Source: Mesorhizobium sp. B2-7-2 (GTDB taxonomy: Bacteria; Pseudomonadota; Alphaproteobacteria; Rhizobiales; Rhizobiaceae). Taken from it: 64,000 nucleotides of DNA. Under the pieces are notes generated by a model, which did no database searches, was not told where the DNA came from, and saw only the letters and a list, made by a program, of their open reading frames with translations. Where the stretch lies: positions 1-64,000 of the forward strand of contig NZ_VFTZ01000011.1 in assembly GCF_006440775.1 (NCBI RefSeq). The letters run 5' to 3'. Positions 1-8,209 of the stretch are shown here, in pieces. Within the stretch, counting starts at the first letter, position 1. The number at the start of each line of letters is the position of its first letter. The translations under genes and the position numbers were made by a program.

Positions 1-32
1 GGAGTAGGGGAGTAGGGGAGTAGGGGAGTAGG
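1..32. repeat. Iterated GGGGAGTA repeat, left array
   Basis: Four near-perfect tandem copies of the 8-bp unit GGGGAGTA open the window. The complementary units (TACTCCCC) reappear at about 81-106 on the same strand, so the two arrays form an inverted pair around about 48 bp of ordinary sequence. The arrays lie just downstream of cobF, which reads leftward. Their role is unknown; the transcript could fold into a long stem and end transcription. Confidence 0.8.
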
Positions 33-80
33 ATGTGATGTCCTGGCCGCCTGCGCATGCGATGTGCGCCCCCTATTACC

Positions 81-106
81 TTACTCCCCTACTCCCTTAC
101 TCCCCT
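81..106. repeat. Iterated TACTCCCC repeat, right array overlapping cobF 3' end
   Basis: Three degenerate copies of TACTCCC(C) are the inverted counterpart of the array at 1-32. The array runs into the coding sequence: the cobF stop codon (TAA at 97-99) and the two preceding codons (Gly, Glu) lie inside it. The end of the protein has therefore been shaped by the repeat. Confidence 0.75.
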
Positions 107-861
107 GATTTTCTCAGCAGATAAATGTCCATGATCCAGCCCTTCTTTCGTCTGGCGTCTTCACGAACCCTTTCGATTTCGGCACCGACGTCGCCTAAGC
201 GTCCGGAGATGACGATCTCGTCGGGCGTGCCGAGATAGGCGCCCCACTGGATGAGGACGTCCTTGTCGGCAAGCGTGTTGAAGGCGCATTTGCCGTCGAG
301 CATGACGACGGTGGAGCCGGCGTTGGCTGGCAGCCCTTCTTCGGTTAGCCGGCGACCGGTCGTCACCAGGATCGAATCGCCGATGCGGTTGAGCGCAGTC
401 GCGTGGGCGGCGGCCAGCGCCTGGATCGCGGTGATGCCGGGGATGATTTCGAGCTCGAAACCGACATTGCCTCTCAGGCGCACGCGCTCGAGAATACGCA
501 GCGCGCTGTCATAGAGCGACGGATCGCCCCAGATCAGGAACGCGCCGCAGCCATCGTCGGCAAGCTCGTCGCGGATCAGGGTTTCGTAGATCTCCGCTAT
601 CGCTTCGTGCCAGTCGTCGACTGTCACACGATAGGACGATGTCGGCTCGGCCCGAACCGGCACATCGAACTCGACCCGGCGCGACTTCGGATTGGTGACG
701 AAGCGGTCGCAGATCTGCCGGCGCAAGTCGGCAAGATCGTTCTTCTTCGCCCCCTTGTCGGGAATGAACAGCACGTCGGCGCGGTTCAGGCCGTCGATGG
801 CCTGGACCGTCATGTGGTCGGGATTGCCGGCGCCGATGCCGATGACGAGAAGCTTGCGCAT
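97..861 (-). CDS. cobF: Precorrin-6A synthase (deacetylating)
   Basis: CobF methylates precorrin-5 at C1 with loss of acetate to give precorrin-6A in the aerobic cobalamin pathway; it acts in the cytoplasm and uses SAM. The 254-aa product is a full-length tetrapyrrole methylase: GIGAGNPD at residues 8-15, WGDPSLYDS at 111-119 and EIIPGITA at 138-145 are the usual substrate and SAM motifs, and the N-terminal region typical of CobF is present. An AGGAG box at 868-872 (minus strand) precedes the ATG. The gene stands about 50 kb from the other cob genes of the window and reads away from a DUF4424 gene, so it has its own transcription unit. I saw no cobalamin riboswitch in the short upstream gap. 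Its last codons lie in an iterated repeat. Confidence 0.95.
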   Translation of the reverse strand: MRKLLVIGIGAGNPDHMTVQAIDGLNRADVLFIPDKGAKKNDLADLRRQICDRFVTNPKSRRVEFDVPVRAEPTSSYRVTVDDWHEAIAEIYETLIRDELADDGCGAFLIWGDPSLYDSALRILERVRLRGNVGFELEIIPGITAIQALAAAHATALNRIGDSILVTTGRRLTEEGLPANAGSTVVMLDGKCAFNTLADKDVLIQWGAYLGTPDEIVISGRLGDVGAEIERVREDARRKKGWIMDIYLLRKSGE

Positions 862-1002
862 GGCGATCTCCTGCCCGATCGGCGGCGCGGTGTCCAGAAG
901 TACCCGTATCGGCCGACGAAGGGCTTTGAAACGCCGTCCTGAAACGGCTAGATGGAACTGCGCATTCGGCTGATCCCGGTATTGCCGCAGAGAGGAGGGT
1001 CC

Positions 1003-2016
1003 ATGTTACGCACCGTACTGACCGCAGCGCTGGCGCTCGTGGCTGCCCCGGCCTTCGCCAATGATTCCGTCGCCGAACTCGGCACCGGCGGGCTGATCCT
1101 GTCGCGCAGCGACGCCGTCGCCATGCAAAGCGAGGACCTTTTCATCTCGCCGGAGAAGGTGACGGTCGACTATGTGTTCCGCAACAACACCGACAAGGAT
1201 GTCAGCTCCATCGTCGCGTTTCCGATGCCCGACATCGAAGGCGATCCCAACGAGATGCCGGCCATCCCGGAAGCGCAGAGCGATAATTTCCTCGGCTTCG
1301 AGGTGACGATCGACGGCGTCGATGCGAAGCCGCAGCTGGAGCAAAAGGCGCTGGCGCTCGGCATCGATATCACCGCCGATCTCAAGGCGCAGAACGTGCC
1401 GCTCTATCCGTTCGGCGACGCCGCAAAGACGGCGCTGGCGAAGCTGCCCAAGGATGTCGCCAAGGACTGGGAAGACCGCGGCATCATCATCGAGGATACG
1501 GCCGATAGCGGCTCGGGCACGCAAACCGCCTTTGCGCCGTTCTGGCAGCTACGCTCGACCTATTGGTGGCGCTCGACCTTCCCGGCCAACAAGGAGGTCC
1601 ATGTCTCGCACCGCTACAAGCCCAGCGTCGGTGGCACGTCCTCGGTCAGCTTCTTCTATGATGGGCAGTTCCAGGGCCAGTATGCGGCCTACAAGACCCG
1701 CTATTGCATGGATCAGACGTTCGAGAACGCGGTGCGCAAGGCGGCCAAGGCAAATCCGGACGGTTATCCGAAATATTACGAGAGCCGGATCGCCTACATC
1801 CTGACGACGGGGGGCAACTGGGCATCCGGCACCATCGGCAATTTCAAGCTCACCATCGACAAGGGCAGCCCCAAAAGCCTCGTCTCCTTCTGCGGCGACA
1901 ATGTCAAAAAGGTCGGACCGACGACGTTCGAGGTCACCGCGAAGGATTTTTATCCCGAGCACGATATCGACATCCTTCTGCTCGAGCCGTCGGACAATGG
2001 CGGGAACGGCGGCTGA
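1003..2016 (+). CDS. DUF4424 family secreted protein
   Basis: This 337-aa protein begins with a clear Sec signal peptide (residues 1-19, ending APAFA), so it is probably periplasmic. The rest matches the DUF4424 family as I remember it: an N-terminal beta-rich part beginning NDSVAELGTGGL and a middle part rich in Trp and aromatic residues (FWQLRSTYWWR). No enzymatic motif is visible and its function is unknown. The ATG at 1003 was preferred over an upstream in-frame ATG at 952 because it is preceded by AGGAGG at 993-998 and starts the signal peptide. Its TGA overlaps the folA ATG by one base, so the two genes are translationally coupled. Confidence 0.8.
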   Translation: MLRTVLTAALALVAAPAFANDSVAELGTGGLILSRSDAVAMQSEDLFISPEKVTVDYVFRNNTDKDVSSIVAFPMPDIEGDPNEMPAIPEAQSDNFLGFEVTIDGVDAKPQLEQKALALGIDITADLKAQNVPLYPFGDAAKTALAKLPKDVAKDWEDRGIIIEDTADSGSGTQTAFAPFWQLRSTYWWRSTFPANKEVHVSHRYKPSVGGTSSVSFFYDGQFQGQYAAYKTRYCMDQTFENAVRKAAKANPDGYPKYYESRIAYILTTGGNWASGTIGNFKLTIDKGSPKSLVSFCGDNVKKVGPTTFEVTAKDFYPEHDIDILLLEPSDNGGNGG

Positions 2017-2534
2017 TGGATATCGCGATCTATGTCGCCATCGCCGAAAACGGCGTGATCGGCCGCGAAGGCGGCCTGCCGTGGCGGCTTTCCACCGATC
2101 TCAAGCGCTTCAAGGCCGACACGATGGGCAAGCCGATCATAATGGGCCGCAAGACCTATGAAGGCATCGGCCGGCCGCTGCCCGGCCGGCTCAACATCGT
2201 GGTGACGCGCGACAAGACCTGGCGCGCCGAGGGCATCGAGGTGGCCCACTCGCTGGAGGACGCGATCGCTCTGGCCAAGGTGCGCGGCCGCTGCATGGCG
2301 GGAGCGGAGGAGATCTGCGTGGTCGGCGGCGGCGAGATCTATGCCCAGGCCTTGCCGCTTGCCGACCGGCTGCACGTGACCCATGTGCTGGCCAGCGTCG
2401 ATGGCGACGCCCATTTTCCGCCGATCGATCCGGGCGCCTGGCAAGTGGTCAGCGCCGAGGATTTTCCTGCCGGCGAGAAAGACAGCCACGCCACGCGTTA
2501 CACGGTTTACGAGCGCCGACGCGACGATCGTTGA
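2016..2534 (+). CDS. folA: Dihydrofolate reductase
   Basis: FolA reduces dihydrofolate to tetrahydrofolate with NADPH in the cytoplasm. The 172-aa product has the family landmarks: LPW at 21-23, the catalytic acid D28 (E. coli D27), MGRKTYE around 43-49 for NADPH binding, and GGGEIY at 104-109. It starts at the ATG overlapping the stop of DUF4424 (TGATG). The order folA then hflK/hflC is typical of rhizobia, where thyA often lies upstream; here DUF4424 occupies that place. Confidence 0.95.
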   Translation: MDIAIYVAIAENGVIGREGGLPWRLSTDLKRFKADTMGKPIIMGRKTYEGIGRPLPGRLNIVVTRDKTWRAEGIEVAHSLEDAIALAKVRGRCMAGAEEICVVGGGEIYAQALPLADRLHVTHVLASVDGDAHFPPIDPGAWQVVSAEDFPAGEKDSHATRYTVYERRRDDR

Positions 2535-2687
2535 CGACGACAAAGGGTCGCTACCCGTCCAAATCGCACGGGGACGATGGCACATCGCGTTGAAAGCGGG
2601 TCAAGGCGTCCCTATAGAAGAACGGTGTTGCAGCGGCGCGCGTCCAACCGGACGCGCAAGAGGCCGCCGTAATACTTTGATTTTGGG

Positions 2688-2732
2688 GCATGATTCCTTT
2701 TCGAAAACCGATATGGGTTTTCGTGGTCATGC
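2688..2732. repeat. GCATGA...TCATGC rhizobial palindromic repeat
   Basis: An imperfect palindrome with outer arms GCATGA/TCATGC and inner CGAAAACC/GGTTTTCG fills part of the 247-bp gap between folA and hflK. Related copies occur here at 20625-20673, 36841-36886 and 50273-50320. It is a dispersed intergenic repeat of the RIME-like type and may form a hairpin in the transcript. Confidence 0.75.
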
Positions 2733-2781
2733 GCTAGGATTGCGCCGCAAGGCCTGAGGGAACCGAAGCGAAAGGACATTC

Positions 2782-3897
2782 ATGCCCTGGAACGACAAGA
2801 GCGGTGGCGGCGGCCCATGGGGCGGCGGCGGCAATCAGGGGCCCTGGGGGCAGGGACCGAAAGGGCCAAGCGGCCCGCAGGGTTCGCCCCCCGATCTCGA
2901 GGACATCATCCGCCGCGGCCAGGACAGGCTGCGGCGCGCGCTTCCGGGCGGCGGTGGCGCCAGCCCGGCGGTGCTCGGGCTGATCGCGCTGGCCCTCATC
3001 GTGCTATGGGCCTTCAAGGCGATCTATACCGTGCAGCCCGACGAGGTTGCCGTCGAACTGCGCTTCGGCCAGCCGAAGACCGAGCTTTCGCAGCCGGGCC
3101 TGCATTTCCACTGGTGGCCGATCGAAACGGTCGAGACTGCCAAGATCTCCGAGCAGCTCGTCAGCATCGGCGGCGGGTCGAGCAGCGGCTCCGGGCTGAT
3201 GCTCTCCGGCGACCAGAACATCGTCAACGTGCAGTTCTCGGTGGCCTACCAGGTCTCCGATCCCAGAGCCTATCTGTTCGATGTTTCAGATCCCGACGGC
3301 ATGCTGACCCAGGTCGCCGAGAGCGCCATGCGCGAAGTCGTCGGCCGGCGGCCGGCGCAGGACATCTTCCGCGACGACCGCCAGGGTATCGCAACCGGGG
3401 TGCGCGAGATCATCCAGGGCACGCTCGATGGCTACAAGACCGGTCTCCAGGTCAACGCAGTCTCGATCGAGGACGCGGCACCACCGCGCGAGGTGGCCGA
3501 CGCGTTCGACGAGGTGCAGCGCGCCGAGCAGGACGAGGACAAGTTCGTCGAGCAGGCCAACCAGTATTCCAACCAGAAGCTCGGCCAGGCGCGCGGCCAG
3601 GCGGCGCAGGTCCGCGAGGACGCCGCCGCCTACAAGAACCGCGTCGTGCAGGAGGCGGAAGGCGAGGCGCAGCGCTTCATCTCCGTCTACAACGAATATG
3701 CCAAGGCGCCCGACGTCACGCGCAAGCGCCTCTACCTCGAAACCATGGAGAGGATCCTGAAGGACTCCAACAAGGTCGTCGTCGAGCAGGGCAACGGTCA
3801 GGGCGTGCTGCCTTACCTGCCGCTGCCGGCATTGCAGCCGAAAGCGCAGCCGGCGCCGGCCCCGCTGGGCGGCGTCACGACGGGAGGCAACCAGTGA
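2782..3897 (+). CDS. hflK: FtsH protease activity modulator HflK
   Basis: HflK is an inner-membrane SPFH-family protein that assembles with HflC into a large periplasmic cage around the AAA+ protease FtsH and modulates its attack on membrane proteins. The 371-aa product starts with a Gly/Pro/Trp-rich cytoplasmic segment (1-60), has one membrane helix at about 63-82, then the SPFH domain and a long Ala/Glu/Gln-rich coiled-coil region (about 230-310), and ends with a Pro-rich tail. AAAGGA precedes the ATG. The stop overlaps the hflC start by one base (TGATG). Confidence 0.95.
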   Translation: MPWNDKSGGGGPWGGGGNQGPWGQGPKGPSGPQGSPPDLEDIIRRGQDRLRRALPGGGGASPAVLGLIALALIVLWAFKAIYTVQPDEVAVELRFGQPKTELSQPGLHFHWWPIETVETAKISEQLVSIGGGSSSGSGLMLSGDQNIVNVQFSVAYQVSDPRAYLFDVSDPDGMLTQVAESAMREVVGRRPAQDIFRDDRQGIATGVREIIQGTLDGYKTGLQVNAVSIEDAAPPREVADAFDEVQRAEQDEDKFVEQANQYSNQKLGQARGQAAQVREDAAAYKNRVVQEAEGEAQRFISVYNEYAKAPDVTRKRLYLETMERILKDSNKVVVEQGNGQGVLPYLPLPALQPKAQPAPAPLGGVTTGGNQ

Positions 3898-4850
3898 TGG
3901 CCAACCGTCTTCCCATCGTCGCCGTCATTGCGGCTGTCCTTCTGTTCCTGCTCTACTCCTCGGTGTTCGTGGTCAATGCCGGCCAGCAGGCGATCGTGCT
4001 CAGGTTCGGCGAGATCATCGACGTCAAGAGCGAGCCCGGCATCTACTTCAAGGCGCCATTCGCCTTCTTCGATGCCGACAGCGTGCAGATGGTCGAGAAG
4101 CGGGTGATGCGCTTCGATCTCGACAACATCCGCGTCCAGGTCTCGGGCGGCAAGTTCTACGAGGTCGACGCCTTCATCGCCTATCGCATCTCGGATCCGC
4201 GCACGTTCCGCGCGGCGGTGTCCGGTCAGGTGGAATTGGCCGAGGCACGGCTGCGGACGCGTCTCGATGCGGCGCTTCGCCGTGTCTACGGCCTGCGCGA
4301 CTTCGAGGCCGCGCTTTCCGAGGAACGCGGCGTCATGATGCGCGAGGTGCGCGATCAGCTTCGCCCCGACGCGACCTCGCTCGGCCTCGACATCGAGGAT
4401 GTGCGCATCCGCCGGACCGACCTGACGGCGGAAGTCTCGCAGCAGACCTATGACCGCATGAAGGCCGAGCGCCTGGCGGAAGCCGAGCGTCTGAGGGCGC
4501 GCGGCAACGAGGCGGCGCAGCGCATCAGGGCGCGGGCCGACCGCGAGGTCGTCGAGATCGTCGCCGAGGCGCAGAAGGAATCGGAAATCCTGCGCGGCGA
4601 GGGCGAGGCGCAGCGCAGCGCGACCTTCGCGGACGCCTATAAGCGCGATCCGGCCTTCTTCGATTTCTATCGCTCGATGAATGCCTACGGCACGGCGCTG
4701 GACAGCACCGGAACGACGATGGTGCTCTCGCCCGAATCCGAGTTCTTCCGCTACTTCCGTGATCCGGACAGCAAGCCTCAGCCCGGGCAGCCGGCCGCGC
4801 CTGCGACGCCGCCTGCCGCACCGGCCGCGCAACCCGGCACCGCCCAGTAG
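3897..4850 (+). CDS. hflC: Protease modulator HflC
   Basis: HflC is the partner of HflK in the membrane complex that regulates FtsH. The 317-aa product has an N-terminal membrane helix (about 7-26), the SPFH domain starting at VFVVNAGQQAIVLRFG, an Ala/Arg/Glu-rich helical stretch (about 185-230) and a Pro/Ala-rich tail (QPAAPATPPAAPAAQP). The ATG at 3897 sits in the TGATG overlap with hflK; a much longer reading frame extends upstream but only as a shadow of hflK. Confidence 0.95.
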   Translation: MANRLPIVAVIAAVLLFLLYSSVFVVNAGQQAIVLRFGEIIDVKSEPGIYFKAPFAFFDADSVQMVEKRVMRFDLDNIRVQVSGGKFYEVDAFIAYRISDPRTFRAAVSGQVELAEARLRTRLDAALRRVYGLRDFEAALSEERGVMMREVRDQLRPDATSLGLDIEDVRIRRTDLTAEVSQQTYDRMKAERLAEAERLRARGNEAAQRIRARADREVVEIVAEAQKESEILRGEGEAQRSATFADAYKRDPAFFDFYRSMNAYGTALDSTGTTMVLSPESEFFRYFRDPDSKPQPGQPAAPATPPAAPAAQPGTAQ

Positions 4851-4855
4851 CGGCG

Positions 4856-5041
4856 GTGCAGGACTTTGTCGCGGCGATCGGGCTGGTCCTGGTGATAGAG
4901 GGCCTGGTCTATGGCGGGTTTCCGGGCCTAGCCCGGAAACTGGCGACGGAAATGCAGTCGATGCCCGAGAACGCGCTGCGGTTCGGAGGATTGGCGGCAA
5001 TCGCGGTTGGCGTCGCCATTGTGTGGCTGGTTCGCGGCTGA
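4856..5041 (+). CDS. DUF2065 small membrane protein
   Basis: This 61-aa protein has two hydrophobic segments (about 5-22 and 42-59) and matches the DUF2065 (YjeT-like) family that commonly follows hflC. It begins with GTG at 4856, five bases after the hflC stop, so it is cotranscribed and probably translationally coupled. The conserved position suggests a part in the HflKC/FtsH complex, but no activity is known to me. Confidence 0.85.
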   Translation: MQDFVAAIGLVLVIEGLVYGGFPGLARKLATEMQSMPENALRFGGLAAIAVGVAIVWLVRG

Positions 5042-5188
5042 TGAAATTCATTGGTGCCGCGGCGACGGACGATTTATCCTGAGAAGACGGGCATAGCCGC
5101 AAACGTGCCGTATTTCTTGCCAACATGAACCGGACAGGGCGTCTTTGCGGAAAACGCCTGTCCTTTTCAGACACACCGGGAGGCCACG

Positions 5189-6706
5189 ATGATATCCGAC
5201 ACCCTGTTGCGCGCGGCGCGGCGCATGGTCTTCGCCGGCGCCACCGCATTCGCGGTCGGCATTGTTGCCGTCCCGTCCTTCGTCACACCGACGATCGCCT
5301 CCGACGGGCCGCCCTCGGTCGCCGATCTCGCCGAGCGCCTGCTTGGCGCGGTGGTCAACATCTCGACCTCGCAGACGGTGAAAGGCACGGAAGGGCCGGG
5401 CGCGGTGCCGATGCCGCAGCTGCCCGAGGGCTCGCCGTTCCAGGACTTCTTCGACGATTTCTTCAAGAATCGCGGCGGCGACAAGGGCGGCGCCGGGCAG
5501 AAGGTGCAGTCGCTCGGCTCCGGCTTCGTCGTCGATGCCGAGCAGGGTATCGTGGTGACCAACAACCACGTCATCGCCGATGCCGACGATATCGAGGTCA
5601 ATTTCTCCGACGGCATCACGCTGAAGGCGACGCTCGTCGGCACCGACACCAAGACCGATGTCGCGGTGCTGAAGGTCGACCCCAAGGGTCACAAGCTGAC
5701 GGCGGTGAAATTCGGCGATTCCACCAAGATGCGCGTCGGCGACTGGGTGATGGCGATCGGCAATCCGTTCGGCCTGGGCGGCACGGTGACGGTCGGCATC
5801 GTCTCGGCGCGCAACCGCGACATCAATTCCGGCCCCTATGACGACTTCATTCAGACCGACGCCGCCATCAACCGCGGCAATTCCGGCGGCCCGCTGTTCA
5901 ATGCCGAGGGCGAGGTCATCGGCATCAACACCGCGATCATCTCGCCGTCGGGTGGCTCGATCGGCATCGGTTTTTCCATCCCCTCGCAGCTTGCCGCCGG
6001 CGTCGTCGACCAGCTTCGCCAGTATGGCGAGACGCGGCGCGGCTGGCTTGGCGTGCGCATCCAGCCGGTGACGGCGGACATCGCCGAAAGCCTTGGAATG
6101 GCGACCGCCAAGGGCGCGCTGGTGGCCGGCGTCATCAAGGGCGGGCCGGTCGACAACGGTTCGGTGCAGGCCGGCGACGTCATCATCAAGTTCGACGGCA
6201 AGGATATCCATGAAATGCGCGACCTGCCGCGTGTCGTCGCCGAAAGCCCGGTCGGCAAGGCGGTCGACGTCGTCATCGTGCGCAAGGGGGTCGAGCAGAC
6301 CGTCAAGGTGACGCTCGGACGGCTGGAGGACGGCGAAAAGCTCGCCAGCGGCGAGAACGGCAACACCGACCAGGACAAGGGCGACAAGGCGACGCCTCCG
6401 GTATCGACGGCCTCGGTGCTCGGCATGACCGTCGGCGAGCTCAACGACCAGACACGGCAGAAGTTCGGCATCGCGGCCGATGTGTCCGGCGTGGTCATCA
6501 CCGACGTCGCCAAGAATTCGGCGGCGGCCGAGCGCGGCATCCAGCCCGGCGAGGTGATCACCGAGATCGCGCAGGAATCGGTCGGCACGCCGAAGGACGT
6601 CATGGACCGGATCGGCGCGCTGAAGGAGCAGGGCCGCAAGAACGCGCTCTTGATGCTGGCGTCGAAGACCGGCGAACTGCGCTTCGTGACGATCCGGATG
6701 GATTGA
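5189..6706 (+). CDS. degP: Do-family periplasmic serine protease (DegP/DegQ)
   Basis: This is a periplasmic protease/chaperone that degrades or refolds misfolded envelope proteins. The 505-aa product has a hydrophobic signal segment (about 12-38), a trypsin-like domain with the triad H127 (TNNHVIA), D157 (TDVAVL) and S232 (GNSGGPL), and two PDZ domains (about 285-378 and 410-500), the second preceded by a charged linker. GGGAGG at 5178-5183 gives the start at 5189. It lies downstream of hflKC-DUF2065 with a 147-bp gap, so it may have its own promoter although the order is conserved in rhizobia. DegP and DegQ cannot be told apart here. Confidence 0.93.
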   Translation: MISDTLLRAARRMVFAGATAFAVGIVAVPSFVTPTIASDGPPSVADLAERLLGAVVNISTSQTVKGTEGPGAVPMPQLPEGSPFQDFFDDFFKNRGGDKGGAGQKVQSLGSGFVVDAEQGIVVTNNHVIADADDIEVNFSDGITLKATLVGTDTKTDVAVLKVDPKGHKLTAVKFGDSTKMRVGDWVMAIGNPFGLGGTVTVGIVSARNRDINSGPYDDFIQTDAAINRGNSGGPLFNAEGEVIGINTAIISPSGGSIGIGFSIPSQLAAGVVDQLRQYGETRRGWLGVRIQPVTADIAESLGMATAKGALVAGVIKGGPVDNGSVQAGDVIIKFDGKDIHEMRDLPRVVAESPVGKAVDVVIVRKGVEQTVKVTLGRLEDGEKLASGENGNTDQDKGDKATPPVSTASVLGMTVGELNDQTRQKFGIAADVSGVVITDVAKNSAAAERGIQPGEVITEIAQESVGTPKDVMDRIGALKEQGRKNALLMLASKTGELRFVTIRMD

Positions 6707-6746
6707 GTCCGGAACGTCCGGTAACCGATTGATGTTTCAATGAATA

Positions 6747-6771
6747 GGGCGGCTAGCGAGCCGCCCTTTTT
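6747..6771. terminator. Rho-independent terminator after degP
   Basis: A perfect 8-bp stem (GGGCGGCT at 6747-6754, AGCCGCCC at 6759-6766) with a 4-base loop is followed by five T. It ends the degP transcript. The stem overlaps the last codons and stop of the GNAT gene on the other strand (stop at 6753-6755). Confidence 0.85.
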
Positions 6772-7325
6772 CGTGCCTGCCAATCCTGGCGCGACAGCCT
6801 GTAGAGGACATGCCGCTTGAGGTGCGGATGGCTGTCGGGAACGCTCGGATGATCGAAATCGGCGCCCGCATCGGCTTGCATGCCGAGTCGCTTCATGACG
6901 GCGATGGAGCGATGGTTTTCGGCGACGGCGAAGGAGACGATCTCCTCCAGCCTCAGCGTTTCGAAGCCGAAGGCGAGCCAGGCTTCAGCCGCTTCGGTGA
7001 CATAGCCCTTGCCCCAGAATTCCGGCGCCAGCCGCCAGCCGATCTCGATCGTGCCGTCCGGTAGCGATGGCACATCATTCGTATCCAGGAGACCGACGAA
7101 GCCGATGCATTCGCCGGTGGCCGCGATCTCGGCGGCGGCGAAGCCGTAGCCATCCTCATCGATCCAGGCGCGGAATTCGTCCATCTTGGCATCCGCGGTC
7201 GCACGGTCGCGGCGGAACGGGAAGAACTCCATCACGCGCTCGTCGGAGTTGACGCGGTGGAAAAGCTCGCGGTCGCGCTCCTCCCAGTTGCGCAGGATCA
7301 GGCGCTCGGTGCGGATCGGCTTCAT
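6753..7325 (-). CDS. GNAT family N-acetyltransferase (RimJ/RimL-like)
   Basis: The 190-aa protein belongs to the RimJ/RimL-type GNAT group that transfers acetyl from acetyl-CoA to amines. It starts with the typical RTERLILRNW and later has IGWRLAPEFWGKGYVTEA, where the WGKGY segment is the acetyl-CoA pyrophosphate loop, then VAENHRSIAVMKRLGM as motif B. The substrate cannot be told from sequence. Its ATG overlaps the serB stop by 4 bp (7322-7325), so it is the second gene of a serB-GNAT operon. Confidence 0.88.
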   Translation of the reverse strand: MKPIRTERLILRNWEERDRELFHRVNSDERVMEFFPFRRDRATADAKMDEFRAWIDEDGYGFAAAEIAATGECIGFVGLLDTNDVPSLPDGTIEIGWRLAPEFWGKGYVTEAAEAWLAFGFETLRLEEIVSFAVAENHRSIAVMKRLGMQADAGADFDHPSVPDSHPHLKRHVLYRLSRQDWQARKRAAR

Positions 7326-8209
7326 TCGACGAACTCATCCCGGCGGTAGCCTTGGAGATAGAGCAGCGCGGTCAGATCGCCGTGATCGATGCGGATGCGG
7401 GCCTGCTCGGCCACCGTCGGCTTGGCGTGAAGCGCGATGCCGGTGCCGGCAAGACGGATCATGTCGAGATCGTTGGCGCCGTCGCCGACCGCGATGGCAT
7501 CCTCGGTCGTCAGCCCGAGCCGTGCCGCGATGTCGAGCAATGCTTCGGCCTTGGCGGCGCGGCCGAGGATCGGCTCGGCCACCATGCCGGTGAACGTGCC
7601 GTCTTTTTCGATCAGGCGGTTGGCGCGGTTTTCCTGGAAGCCCAGCATATCGGCGATGCGGCTGGTGAAGACGTCGAAGCCGCCAGAGACCAGCGCCGTC
7701 CAGGCGCCATGGGCGCGCATCGTTTGCACCAAGGCGCGGCCGCCGGAGGCGAGCGTCAGCCGATTGGCGATGATGCGGTCGACCACGGCTGTGTCGAGGC
7801 CTTTCAGCAAGGCGACGCGCTCCCGCAAGGCGGGCTCGAAGGCGATCTCGCCATTCATCGAGCGCGCGGTGATCGCCGCCACATGATCCTTGACGCAGAT
7901 CTCGTCGGCAAGCTCGTCGATGCATTCCTGGTCGATCATGGTCGAATCCATATCGGCGAGCAGGATCTTCTTGCGCCTGCCTTCGGCCGGTTGGACGATG
8001 ACGTCGACCGGCTCGGAAGCCAGCGCCGCGCGCAGATTGGCGGTCATTTCGCCGATATCCGGCGTCTGCGGCAAAACGAGATCGCAGGCGACGTCCTCGG
8101 CCAGCCAATGAACGGCGCTTGCGCCGGCGGCCCGCAAGGCCATATTCGCAAGCGAGGCCGGCATGGCGCGGGCTTCTGGACGGGACACTAAAGTGGCGAT
8201 CAGCGGCAT
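7322..8209 (-). CDS. serB: Phosphoserine phosphatase
   Basis: SerB removes phosphate from O-phosphoserine in the last step of serine synthesis. The 295-aa product has the HAD motif I DMDST at 86-90 with nucleophile D86 and acid D88, the SGGFDVF motif II, and GDGANDLDMI as motif III; the N-terminal 80 residues form the ACT-like regulatory part. The ATG at 8209 (product MPLIATLV...) was chosen because it begins the conserved protein; an upstream in-frame ATG at 8350 would lie deep inside miaA. The 5' end overlaps the divergent miaA gene by about 47 bp. Confidence 0.93.
   Translation of the reverse strand: MPLIATLVSRPEARAMPASLANMALRAAGASAVHWLAEDVACDLVLPQTPDIGEMTANLRAALASEPVDVIVQPAEGRRKKILLADMDSTMIDQECIDELADEICVKDHVAAITARSMNGEIAFEPALRERVALLKGLDTAVVDRIIANRLTLASGGRALVQTMRAHGAWTALVSGGFDVFTSRIADMLGFQENRANRLIEKDGTFTGMVAEPILGRAAKAEALLDIAARLGLTTEDAIAVGDGANDLDMIRLAGTGIALHAKPTVAEQARIRIDHGDLTALLYLQGYRRDEFVE

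Noticed and set aside
1..106. Possible CRISPR array from the iterated GGGGAGTA units
   Set aside because: The units are 8 bp, directly adjacent with no unique spacers, and no cas genes are present.
862..1002. Possible cobalamin riboswitch upstream of cobF
   Set aside because: The gap is only about 140 bp and I found no B12-box-like sequence or the expected long paired leader. The control region of the main operon lies beyond the window end.
3813..5249. Minus-strand open frame opposite hflC and DUF2065
   Set aside because: No family features and extreme Arg/Pro content; hflC on the plus strand is certain.
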